From: Aureimonas psammosilenae
GTDB taxonomy: Bacteria > Pseudomonadota > Alphaproteobacteria > Rhizobiales > Rhizobiaceae
DNA: 64,000 bases
NCBI RefSeq assembly: GCF_009176975.1
Contig: NZ_WEZG01000013.1
Span: 78,579-142,578, forward strand
Direction of reading: 5' to 3'
A program made the position numbers and the translations under genes. This document shows, one piece after another, positions 45,002 through 52,657 of the stretch. The notes beneath the pieces are model-generated. The model saw nothing but the letters and a program-made list of their open reading frames with translations, did no database searches and was not told where the DNA came from. The stretch's first letter is position 1. Each line of letters begins with the position of its first letter.

Positions 45002-45504
45002 AGGTGGCGAAGTCCGATACCCCTTCAGAGGGTGCTGCCGCCTCTATGGGCGACGCCAACCAGAAGCCTTTCGAAGGCGTAGAGCTTACCTGGCAGCTTC
45101 TGTTGATATCGAAATACACCCGAGCGCTCATGTTGGCGAAGCTGGAGAAGATCGGCATTGAGGCCGGCCAAGATCAGCTCATTCACGCTTTGCCTCTTGA
45201 TGGTTCCTTGGGGGTTAGCGGCGTTGCTGATGCGTTGAATGTCCGCGCTTCCACTGTCTCGAAGATGGCTGATCGCTTGGTTAGAGATGGACTGATACAG
45301 AAGGTTCCACACCCTTCAGACCGCCGAAAAACCAATCTCGCTTTGACACCGGACGGCATCGCTAAGAGAGCCGAGATAGAGGAGTTGATGGTTGGTGTAG
45401 AACGAGAATTGAGCGCTGGACTTGGCGACAGCGCGGCAGAAATCATCAGCACGTTGGACCGCCTTGATGCGACGGTTCTGAAGAAGTTGCGGCGGTTACG
45501 TTAG
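44998..45504 (+). CDS. MarR-family transcriptional regulator
   Basis: The 168-residue protein has the MarR winged helix: GVSGVADALNVRASTVSKMA as recognition region, LVRDGLIQKV, and the wing HPSDRRKTNLALTPDG. A C-terminal helix likely forms the dimer. It is cotranscribed with the XRE gene. The ligand is unknown. Confidence 0.85.
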   Translation: MKVAKSDTPSEGAAASMGDANQKPFEGVELTWQLLLISKYTRALMLAKLEKIGIEAGQDQLIHALPLDGSLGVSGVADALNVRASTVSKMADRLVRDGLIQKVPHPSDRRKTNLALTPDGIAKRAEIEELMVGVERELSAGLGDSAAEIISTLDRLDATVLKKLRRLR

Positions 45505-45566
45505 TCGGAGGTTCCACCCCTTCTCGATAGTCAACCCCAATTCTAGCCGCTGTGCCAATAGTGCAA

Positions 45567-45749
45567 TCAAGACAGTCCAATCAAGGATCCGTCGGCCTCG
45601 TTTTGCACAACCCAAAAGCTCACGTGGCCATCATCTACGTCGTCGCCAACGAACCAGTCGTCATAGCGAGGGCGGAAGCTGAGACGAAGGCCTGCGCCGC
45701 GAACATATGGCAGCAATTGCAATGGCCGGCTTTGGATGTTTGCGTTCAT
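45567..45749 (-). CDS. Small hypothetical protein
   Basis: The 60-residue protein contains SFRPRYDDWFVGDDVDDGHV and SFWVVQNEADGSLIGL, which looks like a small beta-rich fold. AAGGGA lies about 3 bases before ATG 45749, which favours this strand over the open frame opposite. No function is known. Confidence 0.5.
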   Translation of the reverse strand: MNANIQSRPLQLLPYVRGAGLRLSFRPRYDDWFVGDDVDDGHVSFWVVQNEADGSLIGLS

Positions 45750-45968
45750 CGTCCCTTCAAACGCCTATCCCCGCAGCATTGAAAGCCAAGAGTAATTTCC
45801 TGTCCGATCATCAGACGGCATACGGTTTCCGAATTTCAGGAATTTGCCTACCTGACGAACTGACAAAACTGACAAAACCCCGGCGACACTACGCGCTATC
45901 GTAGGAAGCGGCGGCGGCTGATACGGGCATATCTTTCCCCGTGAAGGATTTGAACGGAGCCCGGCGCA

Positions 45969-46166
45969 ATGAAGGTCCGTGTCTTCGATTGCTCGTCACA
46001 GCATCGCATCCAGGGCGCGATTGTCGAGTTGCACGACCTTGTCGGATACGTCAGGCAACAGGTTGGGGCCGATACGGCGGCAAAGCTACGTCAGGATCTG
46101 GAGACGACGGGCCGAGCCAGGATTGATGGCGAGTTCGATTGGTTCGAATACGAGCGGGTAGACTGA
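45969..46166 (+). CDS. Small hypothetical protein
   Basis: The 65-residue protein begins MKVRVFDCSSQHRIQGAIVE and ends DGEFDWFEYERVD. The ribosome-binding site is weak. Codon use looks coding, but the family is unknown. Confidence 0.45.
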   Translation: MKVRVFDCSSQHRIQGAIVELHDLVGYVRQQVGADTAAKLRQDLETTGRARIDGEFDWFEYERVD

Positions 46167-46189
46167 ACCCACCGCGAATTTTCTGGATT

Positions 46190-46330
46190 TGCTCGGATTG
46201 CAAACCCTCAAAACCTTCGAAACCCCCTCGGCCGGAGCAGGAAATCAGTTCCACCCCTGCGAAAGTTGCGAAGGTTCGGCGCGCTGGAAATCAGTTCGGG
46301 GCTTGCGACAGTTGCGGCAGTCGCGACACT
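46190..46330 (-). pseudogene. Fragment related to the replication-block gene at 59065-59658
   Basis: Bases 46248-46272 match 59526-59550 in 24 of 25 positions and in the same orientation. In frame the fragment reads FATFAGVE against FATFARVE in the complete gene. The flanks do not continue the gene. It sits in a 459-base gap (46167-46625) that otherwise shows no convincing gene. Confidence 0.45.
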
Positions 46331-46602
46331 TCGGGCCTCCAATTGACGGAACAACCGTTCGACATCGATCCATACGAAGCGGCGGCATAGGCCATGGTAG
46401 ATCTGCTGGGGTGCTACACAAGTTTACGATCTGATGATCGCCAACTGATTTGCCTCTTGTCGAAAGCGCTTTTCCAACGTCTAATAGATGCAGTCATTCG
46501 GACCCGGTGCAATTCCGGGTGGCTCTTCCAGCCGCCGATCCGCTGGATAACTGAACTCCTCCAGCCCTCTCTAACAGACCTTTGGCGTCTGCTTCTCCCC
46601 AA

Positions 46603-46627
46603 ATTGCAAGCGATAGATCGCTGCAAT
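46603..46627 (+). promoter_or_regulatory. Hairpin over the start codon of the SGNH-like gene
   Basis: ATTGCAAGCGAT (46603-46614) and ATCGCTGCAAT (46617-46627) pair over 11 bp with one bulged A and a 2-base centre. The right arm reaches into the ATG at 46626. In the mRNA it would hide that start, leaving the alternative ATG at 46668. Confidence 0.4.
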
Positions 46628-47651
46628 GGATGGCTGGGAGTTTTGTTGTAAGCAACTACTGACATTCATGTGTAGGATCAATACGAACCCGTGTGTTCGT
46701 TTTCTCGTTGCATTCTTTTGTACAATATTCGCGACAACGGTCGCGTTTAGCGCATTGATGCTGACGTTAGCGGCGGCGAAATCACTCCCCGCTCCACCCT
46801 TAACGGGTACGAGCTGCATCGATGAGAAGTTCAAGTTTCTCGCCAACAACAAACTTGACGATGTCGATTTCATTGCCGTTGGGTCCTCCCTGACGTGGAG
46901 GAATGTCGATGTTAGGGCGTTTGAGCAACACGGTCTGGCAAAGAAAGCAGTCAACGCAGCCCCTTGCTTCCTGCAAATAAGTCAAACCGCGTTCCTGACT
47001 GATTTCCTTCTCAGTAAAATGCCGAGCGTCTCGACCGTCCTTGCCGTCGTGGCGCCGAGAGATTTCGAGAATTGCAATGCTCCTCAGGACAGCTTCTTTT
47101 CGGTCGATCAAGCCGCACCCTACATCTTTGATAAAAGCTCACCTGCAACGATCTACGCGCGCAATTTCCGGCTCATCGGCTTTTTGACGGATGCAGCGTC
47201 AGTTCGCGAAGCACGTACACGCCCGGACAGCCTGAATAATCTGGTTATCGACGCGAAAGGCGGAGGACCGATCGAAGTTAAATCGTCCTGGTTGCCCGCG
47301 CCGAAACTCGACGACGCCTGTTTCGATAGTCTGCGAGAACTAGAGCGCGTTGTTAACGGGGGCGGCGCCAAGCTTCTGGTCGTCTCGTTTCCCCAGAGCC
47401 CGAGTTGGGGGCAGACGCATGATCCAGCCGGAGTGATACGAGCCGATTTCGACGCAAGGATACGTCGTGCTCTGTCCGATCGCGCCATGTTCATTTCGCA
47501 GGATGTCTTCCATGCCAGTGAGGATGCTTACGCCGACGCCGTTCATTTGACATGGCAGATTGCGCAGCAGTTCTCGCAGGCCATCGCCCTAGCCGCTTCG
47601 CCGCCAGTGGTTGGCAATACGCTGCCCGCTCAACCCGTGCCGCGAGGCTAA
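46626..47651 (+). CDS. SGNH-like membrane-anchored acyltransferase partner
   Basis: The 341-residue protein has one N-terminal membrane anchor (about 25-50) and an exported SGNH/DltD-like domain. The nucleophile block reads FIAVGSSLTWRNVDV (GSS in place of GDS) and the Asp-His dyad is in YADAVHLTWQ. Such proteins accept acetyl groups passed through an MBOAT partner and transfer them to cell-surface glycans. The MBOAT gene follows after 3 bases. The start may be ATG 46668 instead. Base composition is lower in GC than the core chromosome, in keeping with transfer. Confidence 0.75.
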   Translation: MDGWEFCCKQLLTFMCRINTNPCVRFLVAFFCTIFATTVAFSALMLTLAAAKSLPAPPLTGTSCIDEKFKFLANNKLDDVDFIAVGSSLTWRNVDVRAFEQHGLAKKAVNAAPCFLQISQTAFLTDFLLSKMPSVSTVLAVVAPRDFENCNAPQDSFFSVDQAAPYIFDKSSPATIYARNFRLIGFLTDAASVREARTRPDSLNNLVIDAKGGGPIEVKSSWLPAPKLDDACFDSLRELERVVNGGGAKLLVVSFPQSPSWGQTHDPAGVIRADFDARIRRALSDRAMFISQDVFHASEDAYADAVHLTWQIAQQFSQAIALAASPPVVGNTLPAQPVPRG

Positions 47652-47654
47652 GTC

Positions 47655-49214
47655 GTGCTTTTCAACTCCTACCTCTTCATCCTGCTTTTCCTTCCCTTGA
47701 CGCTTTTGGGTTTCTCCTTCGCAGGCCACTTCGGTCGTCGGTGGTCGGAAGCCTTTCTTGTCGTCGCTTCCTTCGTTTTCTACGCGTCGTGGAGCTTCGG
47801 CTACGGCATTCTCATCGTCGCTCAACTCGTCTTCAATTTCCTTGTCGGCCGAGCGATCGGTCGCATAAAGCAGGCGGATCGCCGGAAAGCTAAAATGCTC
47901 ACGGCGCTTGCCGTGTTCGCCAACATCTGCCTGCTGGCATACTTCAAATACACGAATTTCGTCCTCGGCAATCTGTACGAACTGGTCGGGCAGAGCTTCA
48001 CTGCTCTTCACATCATCTTACCGCTGGCAATCTCGTTTCATACTTTCCAGCAGGTTTCCTACCTTGTCGACGAGTACAAGGAGGACGTGCCGACCTACAG
48101 TTTCGTCGAATATTGCCTGTTCGTCCTTTTCTTTCCTCAATTGATCGCTGGCCCGATCGTCCGGCACAGAGAGTTGATCGGAGAACTGCGCCGAATGCCC
48201 TTGCGGCTGCGCGCCGAGAACGTCGCGGAAGGCATATGCTTTTTCGTGGTGGGATTGGCGAAGAAGGTACTTCTGGCAGACCAACTCAGTCTGATCGCCG
48301 ACCCGGTCTTTTCGAACCTCGGATCGCATCCGCCCGACTTGCTACTTGGCCTAGTCGCTACGCTTTCTTTCGGTCTCGGCTTGTATTTCGATTTCTCTGG
48401 ATATTCGGATATGGCGATTGGGATCTCACGGATGTTCGGGGTCCGTCTGCCCTACAACTTCAACTCGCCCTATCGCAGCCTTTCGATTATCGACTTCTGG
48501 CGCCGGTGGCACATCACTCTATCGCTCTGGCTGCGCGACTATCTGTACATTCCTTTGGGAGGCAGCCGCACCGGAGCGTTGGCACGTCAACGCAACCTGA
48601 TGACAACCATGGTCCTCGGCGGACTGTGGCATGGAGCTTCCTGGAATTTCGTGATTTGGGGCGCATTACATGGCGCCTTTCTCGCAATCAATCACGGGTG
48701 GCGCGCGGCTGCGGTGAATGCCGGCTGGACCTTACCTCGCCCACTCGCGTGGCTCGCGACGTTCGCCGCCGTGATGATCGCATGGATTTTCTTCAAAGCC
48801 ATCAATTTTCATGACGCGTTGACGATGCTCCGCGCCCTTACGGGCTATTATGGTGTTCTGCTCGAAGAGACGCGAACATTCCTGACACTGCCGAGCGATG
48901 CGTTTGTCTTCGGCACTTACGGTTGGTTCCGCGAGTGGGCACGCCTGATCTATTATGAAGGCAGCCATTTCCCGGTTCTGGGAGCCGCGCTTCTCATTGC
49001 TCTGCTGCCATTGAACACTCAGCATCTCATCGACGGAGCAGAGGGCAAATCGGTGATCGGAGGTTTTTCCGCTGGTATGCTGCAGCGAGTTGGCCGGCTC
49101 CAAAGCTATGTTGCCAAACCGACACCGGCTCTTGGCGCGGCTCTGGCGCTCCTGGTCCTTCTGGCTATGACCCGCCTGTCGGAGGTGAAGCAGTTTGTCT
49201 ACTTCCAGTTTTGA
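47655..49214 (+). CDS. MBOAT-family O-acyltransferase (AlgI-like)
   Basis: The 519-residue multi-pass protein is an MBOAT of the AlgI type. Hallmarks are FFPQLIAGPIVRH, DFWRRWHITLSLWLRDYLYI, PLGGSR, and the catalytic His in GGLWHGASWNFVIWG. About ten hydrophobic segments are visible. It would move acetyl groups across the inner membrane for the SGNH-like partner encoded 3 bases upstream, acetylating an O-antigen or exopolysaccharide. The start codon is GTG. The pair stands in a phage element, as in serotype-converting phages. Confidence 0.9.
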   Translation: MLFNSYLFILLFLPLTLLGFSFAGHFGRRWSEAFLVVASFVFYASWSFGYGILIVAQLVFNFLVGRAIGRIKQADRRKAKMLTALAVFANICLLAYFKYTNFVLGNLYELVGQSFTALHIILPLAISFHTFQQVSYLVDEYKEDVPTYSFVEYCLFVLFFPQLIAGPIVRHRELIGELRRMPLRLRAENVAEGICFFVVGLAKKVLLADQLSLIADPVFSNLGSHPPDLLLGLVATLSFGLGLYFDFSGYSDMAIGISRMFGVRLPYNFNSPYRSLSIIDFWRRWHITLSLWLRDYLYIPLGGSRTGALARQRNLMTTMVLGGLWHGASWNFVIWGALHGAFLAINHGWRAAAVNAGWTLPRPLAWLATFAAVMIAWIFFKAINFHDALTMLRALTGYYGVLLEETRTFLTLPSDAFVFGTYGWFREWARLIYYEGSHFPVLGAALLIALLPLNTQHLIDGAEGKSVIGGFSAGMLQRVGRLQSYVAKPTPALGAALALLVLLAMTRLSEVKQFVYFQF

Positions 49215-49248
49215 GTTCGCCTTATCTGCTGAGCGATTGGAGAGAACT

Positions 49249-49605
49249 GTGCCGAGCGGGAACGTCCCGTCCTACGTCAACATCAAGACGCTCGCCTCCG
49301 AACTGCAGATCAGCGAAACGCAGGTTTACGCACTCGTGCGAAGCGGCGTTTTGCCGAAGCCGCTGAAGCTAAGCGCTGGGTGCGTCCGCTGGTCGTGGGC
49401 CGCTATCGAGACGGCTCTTGCCTCTTTGCAGCCTGGAGGCCAACCTGAAGCGGACAACAACCCCGACCCGTTGATGAGAATGATCCGAGATGCCCAAGCG
49501 CGCGAGCGTGGAGAGGAGCCGGACCCAATCATGCAGCGTATCCGCGAGGCGCAGACAGAAAAGGCGCTCGCAAAGGGACCTGATAAGCAGAAGGCCAAGC
49601 CGTGA
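49249..49605 (+). CDS. AlpA/MerR-like HTH regulator
   Basis: The 118-residue protein starts at GTG 49249 with GGAGAG 4 bases upstream. It has an AlpA-type HTH (VNIKTLASELQISETQVYAL, then VRSGVLPKPLKLS) and an acidic, Gln-rich tail with a repeated D-P-x-M-x-R-I-R motif. It overlaps the next gene by GTGA. It could be an excisionase or local regulator. Confidence 0.65.
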   Translation: MPSGNVPSYVNIKTLASELQISETQVYALVRSGVLPKPLKLSAGCVRWSWAAIETALASLQPGGQPEADNNPDPLMRMIRDAQARERGEEPDPIMQRIREAQTEKALAKGPDKQKAKP

Positions 49606-50168
49606 GCCGAGGCCCGCACACCTTCAAGCAATCGGACTTGTTACGGGCCGTGAAAGCAGCTCGTTCGGCGGGTTTGGAGATCCACCAGACCGAAATTCAC
49701 CCGGATGGGCGGATCATCCTCCGCCATACGCTTGGGGCGATTTCCTATGGTCCTGACACTGAGACAGGAGGGCTACAGGCGGCGGACCATTCAACCGAAA
49801 TCGAGACGACGCGTGCTGCGGTGGAGCACGTCGCGCCGCGTGAAGGCCAAGTCTTCCTCAAGCCAGAAGAGGTGGCGAAGCGATGGGAGTGCTCGTCTCG
49901 GCTTATCCGCCGGATGATCGCGACCGGCGAACTCCGCGCATTGCAGTTAGGCAATAGAATGTTCCGCGTCCCAATCGAAGCAGTCGAGGAACATGAAGAC
50001 AGTCAGGCTCAGCTTGTACTGTCCAATACGCAGCCGGAAACATTGCTCCCGCCGCAAAAGCGGCCACGTGCCAAACGGCTGGATGTGGGAAAGCTGGCAC
50101 CGCTCAGAGGGCCGCAGAACCGCCTCGAGCCGGATATGACCCCGACGCCACGTCTTGATAAATCTTGA
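49602..50168 (+). CDS. HTH-domain phage protein
   Basis: The 188-residue protein begins with HTFKQSDLLRAVKAARSAGL, a short opening common in Rhizobiales prophages, and has a second-half excisionase-type HTH (FLKPEEVAKRWECSSRLI, then RMIATGELRALQLGNRMFRV). It is coupled to the preceding HTH gene by GTGA and ends 7 bases from the convergent terminase gene. Confidence 0.65.
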   Translation: MSRGPHTFKQSDLLRAVKAARSAGLEIHQTEIHPDGRIILRHTLGAISYGPDTETGGLQAADHSTEIETTRAAVEHVAPREGQVFLKPEEVAKRWECSSRLIRRMIATGELRALQLGNRMFRVPIEAVEEHEDSQAQLVLSNTQPETLLPPQKRPRAKRLDVGKLAPLRGPQNRLEPDMTPTPRLDKS

Positions 50169-50175
50169 TTTTATA

Positions 50176-51714
50176 TCAAGCCACCCATCCCGGTATCGGT
50201 GCTGTCCGCTTCCGCTTCCATACCGGCTCATAGACCGGTTCGGCGAAGGTGAGCGCCACCGCATCCCATTCGTCGGGTGAGCGAACGCCTCTCTTGCGCA
50301 TGGCCTCCTTGCTTTCGAGGAGAAGCCGCTGGTTGATGTCGTAGCTGTAGGCCGGCGTGCAAGCATCGGCTTGGAGGCTGTCACGGTCGGGAATGTCCGC
50401 GCCACCGATCTCGTTGAGCCAGTCGCGCGAGCGCATCCACATCTCGGCACGGCGATTGCGAGGACCGGGGGCCGTCTCGCCTCCGTCTAGAACGATGTCG
50501 CTTTCCTGCGGTGCACCACCGAAGTTGATCGGCGTCACCAAGCTCTCGTAGTCGCCGCCCCAGCTATGGAGGATGTCCACGGTGCCAGCGCCCAAGCCTC
50601 CCACGTCGATGAAGATGCGCGCCGGCTTGTCACGGTCGATGATGGTCTTGAGCCAGTTGGCCCCTTCCACGACGGAGAGCTTGGAGCGGCTTTCGACCTT
50701 CTCCACCTTGCGACCGCGCCGCCATGCCACTGAAAAGCGGTCACCGCCAAAGCGCGCTGGATCAGCGCCGATAACGAGCGGGCCGACGCCTTCTACTGTG
50801 AGCTTGCGGGCGGCCACCACAGAGGCCGGCGCGATAAATCCATCATGCCCGGTCATCTGGAAAGCCTCCGCTGCGGTTGCTGGATACTCTTGGCAGAACA
50901 AAAGCGGGTCTTTCAGTTCGGCAATCTTGGCCCGTCGCCACGCCATTTGCTCCTGGGTCAACCCATAGGCTTCCGCGTACTCTGTTTCCTCCTCATCCAG
51001 CATCATGCCGGGCGGCACAGGTCGCGTGTATTCCGCCTGCCAGAACCATGGGACGAAGATGGCTTGATAGTCCCCGATCCCAGCCTCGGCTTGCTGCCAA
51101 CGCTCGTGGAACTCACCCCCGACACCGTTGGCCGTGCTTTCCAGTACGATCTCCGTACCAGGGAGATCAGGGATAGCCTGGACGACGCCCGCGAAGTGTG
51201 TGCCGGCATTCGGCCAGAAAGCGGCTTCGGAGCCGTGGAAAAGCTGCACCGTCTGCGAGCGTCCAACCGCCTTTGTGCCCGCCGTTCCGACCGCATACCC
51301 GCTATCAAGGCGACTGAACGACAACTCCTTGGCGTTTGACGCGCCTGTTTCTGGCTTCACGAGGGCGGGGCAATGCTCGTGGTAGCGTTCCACCATGCCG
51401 AAGAGGTTGTTGGTCGCCTCCTGCTCGTGCGTGAGGATGAAGCAGCGCAGGCCCCGGCTATGCGTGACCCGATGGTAGAAGCGAGCGCCTAGATAGGTGG
51501 AGATACCCTGTTGCCGTCCCTTCAGGACGAGCGCGCGCACCCTGCCCGTTTCCACTCGCTGCGCTTCAAGCCGCTGGTGGAGGTAGAGTTGCGCCTGGTT
51601 GAGGATCAACGGCTCCACCGCGCCACTCTTGGTGCGGATTTTCATGCACCGGGCGGCATAGTGCGGGAAGTCGTCCCGCAGCCGAAGACGGATCTGGCGT
51701 TCGCGTTCGTCCAT
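50176..51714 (-). CDS. terL: Phage terminase large subunit
   Basis: The 512-residue protein is the packaging motor. The ATPase part shows an early Walker A-like KGRQQGIST and a Walker B region near IVLESTANG; the nuclease part has IGADPARFGGD, FIDVGGLGAG and a late Asp in DEWDAVALTFAE. ATG 51714 overlaps the small subunit stop. It is the last gene of the minus-strand late block: no portal or capsid gene follows it. Confidence 0.9.
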   Translation of the reverse strand: MDERERQIRLRLRDDFPHYAARCMKIRTKSGAVEPLILNQAQLYLHQRLEAQRVETGRVRALVLKGRQQGISTYLGARFYHRVTHSRGLRCFILTHEQEATNNLFGMVERYHEHCPALVKPETGASNAKELSFSRLDSGYAVGTAGTKAVGRSQTVQLFHGSEAAFWPNAGTHFAGVVQAIPDLPGTEIVLESTANGVGGEFHERWQQAEAGIGDYQAIFVPWFWQAEYTRPVPPGMMLDEEETEYAEAYGLTQEQMAWRRAKIAELKDPLLFCQEYPATAAEAFQMTGHDGFIAPASVVAARKLTVEGVGPLVIGADPARFGGDRFSVAWRRGRKVEKVESRSKLSVVEGANWLKTIIDRDKPARIFIDVGGLGAGTVDILHSWGGDYESLVTPINFGGAPQESDIVLDGGETAPGPRNRRAEMWMRSRDWLNEIGGADIPDRDSLQADACTPAYSYDINQRLLLESKEAMRKRGVRSPDEWDAVALTFAEPVYEPVWKRKRTAPIPGWVA

Positions 51715-51986
51715 CACTCCAGCGCCGCTAGTGCGTCCTCGTGCGAGATCGTCAGCTTGCCGCTCACTTCCACCGAGGCGAGCTTGGCATGAACATACGG
51801 GGCCGCAGCTTTGGCCGCCTCGATGCGGGTGTCATCGTCGTTCTCCGCGTTGCGCATGACGGATAGGAGGTAGTCGAGCGGGGAGATGCCCGTCGCCTCT
51901 ACCGCCTCCGCTTGCGCCTGAGTTCGCTTGTTGATCGCACCGGCAGGCCGGCCGGCTCCGGTTCGTGCGCCGCCATGCTCGCTCAT
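51714..51986 (-). CDS. terS: Probable terminase small subunit
   Basis: The 90-residue protein opens with GGARTGAGRPAGAINKRT, a basic DNA-binding start seen in phage small terminase-like proteins, then has helices suited to oligomer formation. Its position directly before the large subunit and the overlap at 51714 support the role. Confidence 0.7.
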   Translation of the reverse strand: MSEHGGARTGAGRPAGAINKRTQAQAEAVEATGISPLDYLLSVMRNAENDDDTRIEAAKAAAPYVHAKLASVEVSGKLTISHEDALAALE

Positions 51987-52354
51987 TGAAGCGTCCCCGC
52001 CTCACGCCATGCGAACTCCCGAGCATCCGCCCCGGAGGCGTCCTGGAGGACATCGACCGCACGCCTGAGAAGCATGTCGATGACGCCGCCGTAGAAGACG
52101 GCCGGGTTGCCCTCAGCGATTTCAGGGTTGATGTTCATCGCCTCCGCCACGGTGAAGGCGTGGAAGTGGTGAACGAGGGACACGACCGCGAGAACGTCCC
52201 GAAGGTCCATATCCTTCTTCAGCGCGTCGTTCGTGATGACGGCTCGGATAGCGCTGCCGAGTTCGGCATCGTCCTCCTTCGAACGACCCATGAGGCGCGC
52301 CAGGGTGGCCGCCATGATGGCGTGATCGCTGAACGTCAGGTTCTCGGTGTTCAT
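51983..52354 (-). CDS. Phage hypothetical protein
   Basis: The 123-residue helical protein (MNTENLTFSDHAIMAATLAR...) overlaps the small terminase gene by ATGA. Its function is unknown; place in the late block is the only hint. Confidence 0.55.
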   Translation of the reverse strand: MNTENLTFSDHAIMAATLARLMGRSKEDDAELGSAIRAVITNDALKKDMDLRDVLAVVSLVHHFHAFTVAEAMNINPEIAEGNPAVFYGGVIDMLLRRAVDVLQDASGADAREFAWREAGTLQ

Positions 52355-52396
52355 TGCCTCACCTCGTGATTGCCGCGCGTTGCGGAGTGCGGCAGG

Positions 52397-52657
52397 ATGC
52401 AGGACATGAGCCCCACCTCCGTCTTTATCTGGCGAGCCGTCGCGGTCGTCGTGTTCATCGCCGCGATGACTGCGGTCGGTTTCGCGCTAAGATGGTTTGT
52501 CCACGCGATCCCGATGCATTTGGTTGATGTTCTGTTGGCGCTCATGACTGGGACCTTCGCCGGCATCTTCATCGGCGCAGCATCGGAGAGGAAGCGAGCA
52601 ACGGCGTCGTTGCCAGCAACCCACCCCCCACAAGGGCATCAGTCGTATCGCGGCTGA
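52397..52657 (+). CDS. Possible two-helix membrane protein (holin-like)
   Basis: The frame encodes about 86 residues with two hydrophobic segments (about 9-30 and 40-62) and a charged C-terminal tail, the size and layout of a class II holin. It is on the plus strand and overlaps the end of the minus-strand 661-residue gene, so it may be a chance frame. The ribosome-binding site is modest. Confidence 0.35.
   Translation: MQDMSPTSVFIWRAVAVVVFIAAMTAVGFALRWFVHAIPMHLVDVLLALMTGTFAGIFIGAASERKRATASLPATHPPQGHQSYRG

Noticed and set aside
45552..45782. Plus-strand small ORF opposite 45567-45749
   Set aside because: The minus-strand frame has a better Shine-Dalgarno and a more protein-like composition.
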